Shown: positions 32,873 to 43,098 of the stretch, one piece after another
Layout of the letters: every line of letters begins with the position of its first letter
How positions within the stretch are numbered: the stretch's first letter is position 1
Source: Megalonaias nervosa
Lineage: Eukaryota; Mollusca; Bivalvia; Unionida; Unionidae
Direction: 5' to 3'
DNA length: 64,000 nucleotides
NCBI GenBank assembly: GCA_016617855.1
Contig: JAECUM010033691.1
Coordinates: 1-64,000 of the forward strand
The notes under the pieces: generated by a model
What the model was told of the DNA's origin: nothing
What the model saw: the letters and a program-made list of their open reading frames with translations, nothing else
Databases searched by the model: none
Made by a program: the position numbers and the translations under genes

Positions 32873-35604
32873 ATGAGTGAACCAGAATCCAGACCCAGAG
32901 AATCTACATCAAACCAAAGTCCACCAACACTAACTCCTGAAAACTGCTACTACATTCGAGAGACGGATAAACGAAACATACATTCACGTCTATCATCATG
33001 ATGAACATTTCGATGCCATTACCAGTATCACCGCATCCCTGGGATAGTTATTATCGCGAGAAATGTGACTATTGGTATAACAATCGTGAGAAATACAAAC
33101 ATTGTGGATCGAAATGTCCAGGATGTTTGGCCTCTCAACCCTGCCGTGACAAAGAGCAAAAACGAATGCACTGCTCAGCGCGTCAGCGCACTTTTGTCAA
33201 CTCTACCTGTTACCAACATCTCAAGATGCAAGTTTCACAGCAGAAAAGTGCTTGTCAACTCATGAAATGTTGTTCTGCTTGTGGACAAGTCATACGTACT
33301 TATAGTGCCAAAGCACACCAATGTCCAGGAAAGAAATGATGTCACATTTGTCACCAAATCGTGGACTTGGAACACGAATGCTTCATTCAAAAATACCAAC
33401 CCCAACTGGAGGAGGAAGAAGACGACCAGAAGAAGGGAATTTCATCTTTTTTGAGTTTGAATGCATGCAAGAGACTGGCATTCATATTCCTAATTTCTGT
33501 GTGGTTCACCGAGCGTGCAAGAAGTGCATCCAAGAGCCTATCTTTTGCCATTGCCCCCACTGTAGCAAGATTTCTGGAGGATATGAAAAAATCTTTCGAG
33601 GACCTAATATGCTGACCGAATTTGCACAATAGATCTCAGACCCTATTGACAAGACATCAACCCAGGAGGACACTGAACGTTATGGAGATTGCCATCGCTA
33701 TGCCACGGTGATGGCTCATAATTTCTCAGAATACAATGGACAGTTTCTTCTGAAATAACATACGGATCAAAGCACCGAACACCCTAAAGTCACCTTGAAT
33801 GAAGCCCAAATTATCTCTAAGCAAGTGGGACAAGTGCAGCTTAAAGATTCGATAAGTTACCTGGCCATGCCTTTGAGTCGAATGCTCGGTCAAAGCCTTA
33901 TACTCGGTCAAAGCCTTACGCTGGCTACACTACTTGTGCGACAAAGAAGACAAATGGATTCAATATTCCAGTAAAGGTGGAAGTGAAAAGACCATATGAA
34001 TGTATTCGGTGAATGAATGGAATTTGGAAAACCTCCAGATCGTGTACTAGTTTAACACATGATTATTTCATGGATGTCCGATCTGCTATGCTGCTCAACG
34101 TGACACTAAAAATAAATTTTTACAACGTACCATGGAAAACTTGTACGATGCAACTTGTCAGCGGCGTTTTAAGATAGAACACAAGCATACCAAGTGGTGG
34201 AAATGTGGGAATATGAGTACTATCACCGTTTGAAAACCGATCCCAAGCTTAAAACGCATCGTGGAAAGTTACAAGCTCTGCACCTATGGGACAGTTTGTA
34301 CAGAGGACGGACAAATGCCACCTGATTGCTGTACCACGTCGCGGAAGAGAAAGGAGAAGAAATCAAATACTTGGACGTGTGTTCCCTGTATCCTTACGTG
34401 TGCAAATATTGTCACTTTCCTGCAGGGCACCCGCAATTACTGACGCAACGCATCAACCTGGACAACATTTGACAATACAAAGGACTGATTAAATGTAAAG
34501 TCTTGCCTCCCACGGACTTGTATCATCCCGTTTTACCTCACCATTGCCAGGGAAAGCTGATGTTTCCCTTGTGCGGTACTTGTGCCAAAACATGCAACCA
34601 AGACCATCCTTGTTAGCACACCCAGGAAGAACACGCCTTGACAGGAACGTGGGTCAGCATGGAATTGTTCAAAAGCTCTGGACCTGGGATACCAAATGTT
34701 AGAAGTGTACGAAATTTCCCACTTTCCCAAGACAAAACAGTATCACATGGGTGACGAGACTCAAAAAGGTATTTTCGCAGACTATGTGGATGCCTTTTTC
34801 AAACTGAAGCAAGAAGCCAGTAGCTATCATTCCTCCCAAAGACCAAAATAAATTCAAGGAGAAGTACTTGGAGCAGGAAGGCATCACTTTAGATCACGTA
34901 GAGAAAAACAATGGTCTACGATCGTTTGCCAAAGTGATGTTACACTGCTTGTGAGGCAAAATGGCACAACGGCCGTGTTTACCCAAAACGAAGGTTTTGA
35001 CAGAACCTTCCCGCTACTTCCATATGATTCACAACAAAACCAATACATGAAACACATGGATGTCCTTCGTGAGGACTTGATCTTAGTCAATTATGAAGAA
35101 GTCAATTACGAAGAAGAACTGGACTTTGTAGAAGCCGACGAATTTGGAAATGGCATCATTGCAGCCTACGTGACAGCCCATGCTCGTTTAAAACTTTACG
35201 AAGCTTTACACCAATTAGGAGATCGTGTGCTGTATTTTGACATGGACAGTTGCATCTACATCGATCGCCTGGGTCACAAACACCCTGACATCGAAGGAGA
35301 CCTTTTAGGAGCCTGGACGGACGAGCACCCCAAAGTAAAGATTTTAAGTTTTGCTGGTGGCTACGAATACAAGAAACCCCGCCCCCCCAAAAAAAAAAAA
35401 GTGCACAGTGACTGTAAAGTAAAAGGACTGACTCTCGATTATCCCATCAGTAAAGTGGTGAACTTTGGGGTATTGAAAGAAGCCTTGCAGCCTGGAGTGG
35501 AACCAGATTTTAAAGTGACCACTTACCAACCTCACATGATTGCAGGGATGCCGTATGCTGTCACCTCAGTGATTCAGTACCACATCATGGAAACGTTGCT
35601 ATGA
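32873..35604 (+). pseudogene. protein-primed DNA polymerase B, copy II
   Basis: ATG 32873 gives a leader (MSEPESRPRESTSNQSPPTL). Then comes a cysteine/histidine-rich zone (PGCLASQPCRDKEQ and CPG) typical of Polinton polymerases. The exonuclease I block FIFFEFECMQETGIHIPNF has Glu where Asp is usual, followed by VVHRACKKC. Motif A is intact (YLDVCSLYPYV, near 34380). The C-terminal frame 34951-35604 holds AYVTAHARLKLYEAL and motif C VLYFDMDSCIYIDRLG (YxDTDS in active enzymes). The segment present in copy I with GYFPHFFNT is deleted near 33890. Frameshifts and stops are many. The two arms therefore lost different parts of the same gene. Confidence 0.8.
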
Positions 35605-35837
35605 CTCCTACTACTACAATATCTAGCTTGGAAAAGTGATGTTATGCATGTCAAACCTGACGGAATTAGCTAGATCCGGACATATCGACTTGGACGAAGG
35701 TGATAAAGTCAAGTACTTCAGTTGCGGTGTGTCACTACACCAGTGGAAATAGAAAGATTCAGCTTACCTGCAACATTCTTGATAGTCTCCGCACTGTCAC
35801 TACCTACCTTTAGTGAGACGACCTCAGTATTCTCTTG

Positions 35838-36160
35838 ATGGATACTTTACAAGAGAACATTTGTGGTTTGCCTGTGGAGTTGAGAGAATGCATTTACCAA
35901 ACGTTTGTCAAAATACAAGTCAAACGCAAAGAACAATTCCATCCGATAAGTCATCAATGTTGGAACCACTGCTACCAGAATGCTATAAGAGGACTGATTC
36001 ATTTGACAGCGTTCCAATTGTCAGACATTGATCAACTACCCAAGGGTCAGAAGAGCGATCTGGCATGTTACAGAGTTTACTGAATTTATCCAAGCACAAA
36101 CTGTCCTGATTTAGTATGTTGCGAACCCCTCAACAACGTGTGTAATGCCTGTAATCAATC
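35838..36160 (+). pseudogene. conserved small ORF after the polymerase, copy II
   Basis: ATG 35838: MDTLQENICGLPVELRECIY, then VKRKEQFHPISHQCWNHCYQ, NAIRGLIHLTAFQLSDIDQL and PKGQKSDLACYRVY, with a stop at 36081-36083. Past the stop the frame still reads IYPS, CPDLVCCEPLNNVCNACNQS, so the original protein probably ended with another CxxC pair near 36160. The Cys/His pairs suggest a metal-binding protein of about 105 residues. Both arms keep it, so it is a real gene of this Polinton lineage. I cannot name its function. Confidence 0.5.
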
Positions 36161-36264
36161 TGATACGACATAGAGACAATCAGTGGCGATGCATTCCACT
36201 ATAAAAAAAAACACCTGGGGCAAACGATGCATATCAGTATTTTTGTGCTCCGGAACAAACAAAG

Positions 36265-36545
36265 ATGTCACCTAAAAGAAGTGCACACCACACCAACACC
36301 ATCATCGTTCTCCTGTCCAAAAAGGAAAAGGAAAAAACAAGGACAGTCTCGTCGTTTGACCCGGCATCCGAAAAAACGCTTAGCCAAGCATCGATGTCTA
36401 CCCCATGAAAGACACAGTCGTCCAAAGAAATAGAGAATCAACCAATATTGGCGATATTGAAAAAAATGTCACATTTTTGACGAAGCGATTGTCAAAGAGT
36501 TTGTAAAAAAGACAGGTTCCAAATCCTTCTACCTACTCCAAAAAT
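36265..36545 (+). pseudogene. basic His/Lys/Arg-rich protein, copy II
   Basis: Frames contain MSPKRSAHHTNT or, shifted, KRKRKKQGQSRRLTRHPKKR and LAKHRCLPHERHSRPKK. The end reads VKEFVKKTGSKSFYLLQK. It is basic throughout and probably binds nucleic acid. It is broken and matches copy I at 29795. Confidence 0.4.
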
Positions 36546-36558
36546 AAGATAAAAGGGC

Positions 36559-36867
36559 ATGTGCCAAGTTATCGACATCAGTAAGACCCTGATGAATAGT
36601 CCACCACCACCACCACCACCCACAGTGACCAAGACAGAAAAAGGAGAAGAAGAGTTTCAAATTCCACTAGACAAATTAAGCAAGTTGACACCAACATCCA
36701 CAATTGTTTCAATTAAAAAGATGATGGCAACACCTTCTTCCTCGGAAGAGAAAAGGAAGATTAAGACACAAGTTAAACAAGAACTGAATACCCCTGTTCA
36801 GACATCCTCCTTGACACCTATTGCTCATCGGACATGCCAAGAAAATACCACACAACGAAAAGAGTAG
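36559..36867 (+). CDS. proline-rich ORF upstream of the integrase, unrecognised
   Basis: An intact 102-codon frame: MCQVIDISKTLMNS, seven prolines, then TVTKTEKGEEEFQIPLDKLS and a Ser/Thr/Lys-rich hydrophilic rest. It may be an accessory protein or the disordered part of a longer broken gene. No family recognised. The integrase begins only about 20 bases later. Confidence 0.35.
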   Translation: MCQVIDISKTLMNSPPPPPPPTVTKTEKGEEEFQIPLDKLSKLTPTSTIVSIKKMMATPSSSEEKRKIKTQVKQELNTPVQTSSLTPIAHRTCQENTTQRKE

Positions 36868-36884
36868 CATCCGTGAAGAGTGGG

Positions 36885-38010
36885 TAACTTTATTTTAAAA
36901 AAGTCCTAATTGAGAATTTGTTAGCCAGCATTTGCTACGATCAATCCCATCCTGCGGGATCCTATGGAGTTCGGAAATTGTATCGTGCTGCCAAAACCTG
37001 ACAGAAAAGTGTCTGTTTACCTCAAGTGCAACTATGGTTACAAGAACAAGCCACATTCACCTTCCACAAACCCATTCGACACAAATTTTCTAGAAATTGC
37101 ACACGAGTGGATGGCAACGATCATCAGTGGCAAGCCAATTTAGCTGATGTCTCTCATTTGGCCACCTACAATCATGCAACAAATATTTGTTTTGTGTCAT
37201 CGACGTCTTTACCAAATTTGCCTGTGTCATGCCATTGACTTCCAAATCAAACACTGAGTTAGTGCAATCTCTAAAATTGGTGTTGAAAGAAAGTGGTCGT
37301 CACTCTCTTCGATGGCAAACCAACAATTGCACTAAATTTCTGAACCAATCTTTCCAAAAAGAATTAAAGAAACGAGACATTCATTTTTTCACCAACAAGA
37401 ATCCAGAAACCAAAGCCAGCATCATAGAACATTTTCAACTCACCTTGAAAGAACGCATGTGGAAATATTGTATGCATCAACACATTCTCAAGTACATCGA
37501 TGTCTTACCACACCTCATCAAAGCATGCAACCAATCTTACCATTCGAGCATTGGATGTGCCCCCCAAGAAGTGACTCCCGACAACGAAGTGACCGTCTTT
37601 GAGGGATGTTTGGTATGTCCCCGACTGTGGCTGTCCGAAAGAAAGGTGGAGATTGGGTGCGCAGTGGTAAAACCAAACGCACTTTCGACAAAGATTACTT
37701 ACCCAACTGGACTGCCGAATTGTTTCGTGGCACTGGACGATTGCGTGGCCGTCATCCTGACGTCTATAAATTGGAAGACATGAACGGGGAAGTGTTAAAA
37801 GCAACGTTCTACTCGCCCGAGTTACAATGCATGACCAAATAAAGAAGACGAAGTGTACGACATCGAAAACATTCTTGACCGAAGAACCCGTAAAGTGGGA
37901 ATATGTCGTGTCAGTGAAGTAAAAATACACTGGAAAGGTTATCTGCTGAGTTTTGACTCTTGGATCGATGCTTAGGAAGTCATTGACTATAAAAAAGTGA
38001 CCATCATGAG
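36885..38010 (+). pseudogene. Polinton integrase with C-terminal chromodomain, inactivated
   Basis: A retrovirus-type DDE integrase that inserts the linear element. Visible in order: PTFATINP/LRDPMEFG region (36.9 kb); TFTFHKPIRHKFSRN; WQANLADVSHLATYN, where the first catalytic Asp (usually QADL) is Asn; CVIDVFTKFACVMPLTSKSN; RWQTNNCTKFLNQSF, where the second Asp (usually TDKGTEF) is Asn; and ETKASIIEHFQLTLKERMW, where Glu is kept. Then comes RTFDKDYLPNWTAELF and, near 37.85-38.0 kb, the chromodomain YDIENILDRRTRK with VKIHWKGYLLSFDSWIDA and a stop. At least three frame changes separate the blocks. The central 198-codon frame (37187-37783) is open. Confidence 0.8.
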
Positions 38011-38653
38011 CTTCAACACAGCCTCAACCACCAGTTTCCACTTCTTCACAGAGTTCTTCTCTGCAAGATCTACAAAAGTAACCCTTGTGGGTGTGATGTG
38101 GAGAACGTGTGCCTAAAATGCGAATCGTCTTTTTCTGCCAAATCTTTGTGGCGTATTGCTTTATCGATGCTGCCATTGCCAATTTGAGTTTGCAACAAGG
38201 AGACAAACAATTGTGGACCATTTTACTAAGCAGTTGTATCGACTACCCTCTCCCCAATCCTTCCTTGAAATATTCTAACGGTAACAACAGGAGTCTTGAG
38301 CCCAATGTCAGTCACCCTCCCAACAGTCACCACCAAACCAACAACAAGGATTAAATTTGATCTTTGTGTACTCTGATGTGGTGGAGTACAACGTGGTGGG
38401 ACACACATCTGTACCATTACTGCGAATCATTCCTTTCAAAGTAGATTCTGACAAAACCAATGACGAGGAAGGTGGAAACAGCTATCACGTTCACTGCAAC
38501 TTTGTACATCCTCACTATTTGCCCATTAGTAAGTCGTATTTTGACAGTGTTAACATTGCTATAAAAGGAGAACTGGGGCAAAATATTCCATTCTCCAAAG
38601 GAAAAGTTACGGTGAAACTCCATTTTCGAAAACGATTCTCTAACGATTTGTAA
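38006..38653 (+). pseudogene. penton-like minor capsid protein of the Polinton
   Basis: ATG 38006 (MSFNTASTTSFHFFTEFFSA) starts just past the integrase end. After frame changes the C-terminal part is an open frame: LIFVYSDVVEYNVVGHTSVP, then LLRIIPFK, PHYLPISKSYFDSVNIAIKG and NIPFSKGKVTVKLHFRK. The final pattern (F-x-x-(I/V)-x-I-x-I, IPF-x-x-GKV-x-V-x-LHF) is that of a jelly-roll strand pair seen in Polinton and adintovirus virion proteins. I take it as the minor capsid (penton) protein. The middle is frameshifted. Confidence 0.5.
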
Positions 38654-38656
38654 GTC

Positions 38657-39078
38657 ATGTATCCTGTGTATCGAGGTGTCACTCGACAGCGTGGACATGG
38701 TTTAGAATATATGCTGAAATCGGTGTTTCGTTCAGTGGCCCCCGTTTTGAAACCGATGGTGACACAAGGATTGCATGCCTTGAAAGATGCCGCTTTGACG
38801 TAAGGCAAAGAATTTCTCCAAAAATCATAGACAAAAAAGAAAAGCCAAAAGAAGCTTTCTTGAGAGCAGGCAAACATGTCTTGCTTCAAACTGACAAAGA
38901 CATTCTGGGTCTACAAGAACCTCCTATAAATGCCCTGGACGCTGTCCAGTCAGCCATTCATGTTTCCCTGAAGCAACAACAAGGACAATGCAGAAAGAGA
39001 TGCCGAAGGCACCCCTCCAGAGGCCTTCACACACCCAGACCTAGAAAGACCAAGAAAAGAAGAACTGTCTGAGAATTA
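38657..39078 (+). pseudogene. small basic core protein (adenovirus pX-like)
   Basis: ATG 38657: MYPVYRGVTRQRGHGLEYML, then SVFRSVAPVLKPMVTQGLHA and LKDAALT, and a stop. Frames go on with KEFLQK and KKKSQKK, and end HPDLERPRKEELSEN near 39078. The head Y-R-G-V-x-R-Q-R-G-H-G and the following amphipathic helix are typical of a small Polinton protein likened to adenovirus core protein X. It lies between the penton-like and major capsid genes, the usual neighbourhood. Confidence 0.5.
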
Positions 39079-39112
39079 GACGTTTTTGATTATTAAATAA
39101 CAGAGAGAAAAA

Positions 39113-39920
39113 ATGATGTACCGAGAGTATTGCGAATGTTTAAAGTCGGAACTGTAACTGTTTGCCATGCCAGCCCGAAGATTACATCGATCTGAATGGC
39201 AGTTACTTCTACCTGAAAGTCAAGTGAAAAAACGGTACGATTCTGCTCCAGGAGCCGATGCTAGAGTAGCTCCCATCAACAATTTCATGCATTCCTTGTT
39301 CAGCGAAGTGGATTAATTTGTATTTGAATAACAAACTAGTCAGCAGCAGCATGGATACTTACCCTTATTGAGCGTATCTGGAAAATCTCTGGAAATACGG
39401 AAAGAATGCAAAGAACACTCATCTGGATGCTTGCGTGGCATGGACACCTGACACAGCAGGGCAGGACAAGTTTAACGACACAGTCCTAACAGCAGTTGAC
39501 GATCCTCACAATGTGGACTTTAACGACCATCGAAAGAAAATCCTGCAAGGATATAGTTTAGAATTGATGGATCATTTGCATTTGGACATCTGGTTGCATG
39601 GACATCTGGTTGCAAGAAAAGTATTTGCTGAACGGGGTGGATATCCACTTGAGACTGAATTGTAGCAGTACCGTTTTCCATTTGATGGCCAATGTCAACG
39701 AGTACAAAACTATCATTCAAGAAGCCAGACTCTACGTACGATTCGTGGAAGTGTTACCTGAAGTAGGAAACGACATCAGCCACACACTGAGCAGAACAAC
39801 CGCCAAGTATCCAATACGATGAGTGGAAGTGAAAACATTCACCATTGTCACTGGGCTCATCTCCGTACAAGCAGTTTTACATCAGTGGTATAAAAACTTG
39901 TGTGATCATTCCTCCCCTCC
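39113..39920 (+). pseudogene. major capsid protein of the Polinton, truncated
   Basis: The double-jelly-roll capsid protein. Blocks on the plus strand in different frames: CECLKSEL then LFAMPA; YIDLNGSYFYLKVK; ADARVAPINNFMHSLFSEVD; LYLNNKLVS with MDTYPY; CVAWTPDTAGQDKFNDT; YLLNGVDIHLRLN; YKTIIQEARLYVRFVEVLP and the TAKYPI-VEVKTFTI strand. This is the family annotated in databases as F54H12.2-like. Length to the last recognised block is about 270 codons, roughly half of the usual protein, so the C-terminal jelly roll is missing. Several frameshifts. Confidence 0.65.
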
Positions 39921-40078
39921 ATTGACTGCTCTAGAGATCCATCTCATCTAATCTCTCTTGACCCAGAGTACGGAGACGGAGAGAAGAGATGATTAGTTGA
40001 CAGAGATTTCTCAAGCAAATATTCAGGACTGAATTGATGACTTATCATTACCTGTGAAAGCAGAAAAAACAAAACAAA

Positions 40079-40460
40079 ATGGATAAATGGAAACTGTGTT
40101 ACCTTTTGAAAAACAGTGCATACATCGCTTCTTGGAATCCTGTCATGTGCGCTAAAGATGAACTTCCTCATCACAAACCTAAAGACTATCAAGCTTATGT
40201 CATCAACACAGACGACAGTCATCTCACAGGAACCCACTGGGTATCCGTCTTCTTTCCCCAGGATGCCTTTGTGTAGCATTTTGATTCTTATGGATTACTG
40301 CCTTTGGAAGACGACATCATCAAAGTTTTGAGAAGAAATGCCCAGACGACATGATTCAATGAATTAAAATTACAAGGCACAGATTCCATGGTGTGCGTAC
40401 AATATTGTGTGTATATTTTTCAACAACACATTCTTGAATATCCTGACAACATTTAGTAAC
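40079..40460 (+). pseudogene. adenovirus-type cysteine protease of the Polinton
   Basis: Matures virion proteins in related viruses. ATG 40079: MDKWKLCYLLKNSAYIASWN, later YQAYVINTDDSHLTGTHWVS (catalytic His) and VFFPQDAFV, then a TAG in place of a codon, HFDSYGLLPLEDDIIKVLRR, and SMVCVQYCVYIFQQHILEY. The Cys block is usually CGQYC; the Gly is Val here. Two stops interrupt the frame. Position after the capsid gene fits the family. Confidence 0.75.
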
Positions 40461-40683
40461 TTATTTTGATCATGACTCTTCTACAAACGAAGAAAAAGTA
40501 GATAGATGGTTTTGTGACCATTATGGATATCTCGTTGGTTAGGAAACATAGTGTACATCAATGGCCAAATGACGTCCATCAGTGGAAGTCAAACTTGAGT
40601 TCACAACACTGTCAACCTTGTCAGAAATGTGTTATTTAATATTGCATGAATATTCATATTATATGTGGGCTAATTGTTGGTTG

Positions 40684-40689
40684 AATAAA
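40684..40689 (+). terminator. polyadenylation signal after the protease
   Basis: AATAAA in an AT-rich stretch 220 bases after the protease gene, with a GT-rich run following (GATTGTTGGTGGTTTG). The large genes may end here, in contrast with the hairpin-ended small genes. Confidence 0.4.
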
Positions 40690-40852
40690 AATGTTATGAA
40701 AAAATGATTGTTGGTGGTTTGTTTTTAAAAAATTTTGTTTTCGCTATCTACGCTCTTTGACTTCTCTCTCTATCCCTAATCATGAGACGAGCTATTGCAT
40801 TAATACCCAAAAAAGATCGTAGGGATTTTTTCTATTGCGTCCACACTTGAGC

Positions 40853-40862
40853 CATACAAAAG
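40853..40862 (+). promoter_or_regulatory. TATA-like box of the first right-arm charged gene
   Basis: CATACAAAAG, followed by CAGTCTGACC and TTATCAACC before ATG 40913. The arrangement resembles that before ATG 41643 (CATAAAAG, CAGTCTGG, AGTCAACATT) and ATG 42694. Confidence 0.4.
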
Positions 40863-40912
40863 GGGGCTGTCTCCAGTCTGACCATCCACTGTTGACTTAT
40901 CAACCTATAAAG

Positions 40913-41260
40913 ATGTTTTCAAGACTAGCTAAGCCAAACAAAGCCCACTTGAATTTACATCATGTCAGGCAAAACCCGATACCCAAGCCTGAGGAAACAG
41001 AGAATGTCAGGATGTTAAAAGTGGCCTAAGAGCTGATAGAAGAGGTTTTTAAAGATGAAATAAAGGAGCAAGAAGAATGGACCGAGAAGTACAGACTTCA
41101 GAAACAGCAGAGACAACAGCAACAGCAACAACAGCAGGAGCCAGGCAGAGGTTTTGTGGACTGCTGTGTAGACATGAAAGAGTTCTCCTTCTCCTTCCAA
41201 AGAAGCAGGCCCTATCCTTTGGGAAAGCCTGCAGCCAGACGGGGACGCAATCTTAGATGA
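40913..41260 (+). pseudogene. right-arm charged gene 1 (Gln-rich coiled coil)
   Basis: MFSRLAKPNKAHLNLHHVRQ, then NVRMLKVA, one in-frame TAA, ELIEEVFKDEIKEQEEWTEK, a run of glutamines, CCVDMKEFSFSFQRSRPYPL and ARRGRNLR, ending TGA 41258-41260. One base change separates it from an open 116-codon frame. Basic head, charged helix, basic tail; perhaps a nucleic-acid-bound virion protein, but this is a guess. The histone-type hairpin begins 30 bases after the stop. Confidence 0.5.
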
Positions 41261-41289
41261 CAAGAGATTGCCATAACCCCAACAAAACA

Positions 41290-41331
41290 GCCCTTTTCAG
41301 GGCAACCCAAAACAATCTGGAAAAGAGATAG
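41290..41331 (+). terminator. histone-type 3' hairpin and U7-type element, right arm 1
   Basis: GCCCTTTTCAGGGC (41290-41303), five perfect pairs and loop TTTC, followed by AACCC and GGAAAAGAGATAG (41319-41331) 15 bases later. Confidence 0.65.
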
Positions 41332-41583
41332 TTGTGAAATTGCCAAAATCTGTCTGTCTTTGTGTGTTGGTAAGTTAAAAAATTGAAGTATGCTTATTAA
41401 CACTTCATTTCTTTTAATATAGTGTGTGTATTTTATATGTATGAGTGATAATAAAGTGTGTTTGTAGGAAAAAAGTGAACGTGAGTCTATCTTTTAGGTC
41501 CGAGCGTTCCATGATATTGATGATGGAGTGGGTATTGTTACTTTTTGTGCAAGGAGTATTTTCCTTCATGTCCATGCTTCAGG

Positions 41584-41591
41584 CATAAAAG
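41584..41591 (+). promoter_or_regulatory. TATA-like box of the second right-arm charged gene
   Basis: CATAAAAG, then GTTCGTCAGTC 14 bases on. The same GTTCGTCA-TC follows the TATA box at 42642. ATG is 59 bases downstream. Confidence 0.5.
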
Positions 41592-41642
41592 CGTAGAGTT
41601 CGTCAGTCTGGATACCCATCGTTCACTAGTCAACATTCAAAA

Positions 41643-42041
41643 ATGAGCAGAATCAGCAAACTGTTGGAGCTTCAGATGCACCTGGAGTATGTCAGGTGAA
41701 TCCTGCATGAGCTGGCTATGGAGGCGATCCAGGAGAAAGCCAGAATTGAAGAAGAGGAGGAGGAGAAGAATAACGAAGAGAAGAGTACAATGCCACCTCA
41801 CCTCATCCTTAGAGCAAGTTGTGAGGCGAAACCTATGGTGAGGACACCTCCACAGTGCCAAGCACCACTGCCACCAATACTACCAGCACCAAGCCCTGTG
41901 GATCCCCAGACAGAAAATTGGGAAGAAGAACTGGAGAGGCAGAGACATGAATGGGAGCCTCAGCAACCACAGCATCCACGGGAGCAGAATAGAAGAAGCA
42001 GGCAAGAACAAGTCCTCACCATCCCTCAAACGAAGGAATAA
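41643..42041 (+). pseudogene. right-arm charged gene 2 (Glu/Pro-rich)
   Basis: ATG 41643: MSRISKLLELQMHLEYVR, a TGA, then ILHELAMEAIQEKARIEEEE in the same frame, a proline-rich middle (LPPILPAPSPVDPQTENWEE) and QRHEWEPQQPQHPREQ, ending TAA 42039-42041. Another frame open to about 42164 may be the original C-terminus. It has a leucine-rich helix and a charged tail like its neighbours. Function unknown. Confidence 0.45.
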
Positions 42042-42180
42042 GATAGTAAAACTACTCAAGCTGCCTCCACACTCCCAACCACACACATCAATTGGGAACA
42101 AGACTGGAGTCGGCAATGTGTCTGTGGTGCTGGCCTGGGAGGTGTCACCATTAACCAGGTGCATCTGAAGTGGAAAAAAC

Positions 42181-42218
42181 AGTGCTTCTCAGGGCTAACC
42201 AGATCTTTAGAAAGAGCT
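42181..42218 (+). terminator. decayed histone-type 3' hairpin, right arm 2
   Basis: AGTGCTTCTCAGGGCT (42181-42196) pairs at five of six positions, is followed by AACC, and then TAGAAAGAGCT at 42208-42218. It is the weakest of the seven but in the expected place. Confidence 0.4.
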
Positions 42219-42641
42219 ACTGATCAAGTTGCCAAAAAATATTCATGTGTGTGTTTGTGTACGCGTACATATGTGTATTTTTTTGTGTTTGTACACGTAC
42301 GTGTATTCTTGTGTTTATGTGCATACGTGTGTGTGGGTCTTTTTTCCCTTAACAAACCCCTTGTCCCTACATTCACGAGTGTTTGTTTTGTGTGAATGTG
42401 AAGTAGTGTCACTATAAACAATAACTTCTTTGCTGATGTGATTGTAAGTAATGGTGTGTTTTGTACATAAAATATTTCCTTCTCCAACTATGTATTGATA
42501 GAAAGTATAGTGGTTTTGTTAGTATTAGTGTTCTGTTTTGTACAAAAATTTATTTTAGGTTAGCACTCTCATCCCTGTCGATTATTTGGCATGTGATATG
42601 AATAGTTGGTAAGATGGGATGTTTTCCGTCCGTGTTTGAGG

Positions 42642-42650
42642 TATATAAAG
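42642..42650 (+). promoter_or_regulatory. TATA box of the third right-arm charged gene
   Basis: TATATAAAG, then GTTCGTCAATC, then TTCAACATT, before ATG 42694. Shared layout with the boxes at 40853 and 41584. Confidence 0.55.
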
Positions 42651-42693
42651 CACAGCGTTCGTCAATCACTCCGTTCAACATTGAATAAACGAA

Positions 42694-43096
42694 GATGGCC
42701 AGTAACACTGTAGACAAAATAATGAAGTTGTAATAGGTAGTAGATGACCTGGGGATGAGAGAGGAACTGTTGGTGAAAATGGAGTATGGGTGTTATAGTC
42801 CCCATAGAGTGAGGATGGAACTTAATCTGAAGAAGGCAAAGGACAGACTGACAGAGCTGATCAAACAGGAAAAAGAAGAAAAGGAGGACAAAGAGGAAAA
42901 AGAAGAAATGAGAAGAGTGAATGCTAGGTGATAAATGTGGTGGAGAATGAAAAGAGGAAAAAAGAGGAGATAGAGAAGGAAGAAGAGGATGATGAAGAGG
43001 ATGAGAAGAAAAAAAGAAGTACAAGAAGAATGTAGTGGAGAAAATAAGATGTTGGTGGAGGAGAAGAAGAGAGGAGACAAAATAGAAGAAAGTTAA
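42694..43096 (+). pseudogene. right-arm charged gene 3 (Glu/Lys-rich)
   Basis: ATG 42694: MASNTVDKIMKL, two stops, VVDDLGMREELLVKMEYGCY, then LNLKKAKDRLTELIKQEKEE and a long Glu/Lys coiled coil with frame changes near 42930, ending KKRGDKIEES and TAA 43094-43096. The hairpin starts two bases later. It is transcribed toward the right end, as the left-terminal gene is toward the left end. Confidence 0.45.
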
Positions 43097-43098
43097 AA

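Larger units (their letters stand above)
30612..36580 (+). repeat. second copy of the Polinton left arm
   Basis: From TCGATCGTGTGCACTATGGG at about 30610, the sequence repeats the inner left terminal repeat and everything after it (24.82-30.1 kb): minus-strand terminal gene, coiled-coil gene, hairpins, zinc-knuckle gene, polymerase, small ORFs. Similarity stays high to about 36580/30100, with indels. The first 110 bases of the terminal repeat are missing at the junction. This could be a tandem duplication, recombination between two elements, or insertion of one truncated copy beside another. Confidence 0.8.

Noticed and set aside
38417..38889. Minus-strand frames over the penton-like and core genes
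   Set aside because: The plus-strand frames carry the recognised motifs; the minus-strand ones are shadows.
42224..42487. Minus-strand His/Thr-rich frame and plus-strand Cys/Val-rich frame
   Set aside because: Both run through a (GT)-rich microsatellite-like stretch at about 42240-42400.
42662..43080. Minus-strand frames of 95-120 codons rich in Ser, Phe and Leu
   Set aside because: They are the reverse reading of the Glu/Lys-rich gene at 42694-43096.
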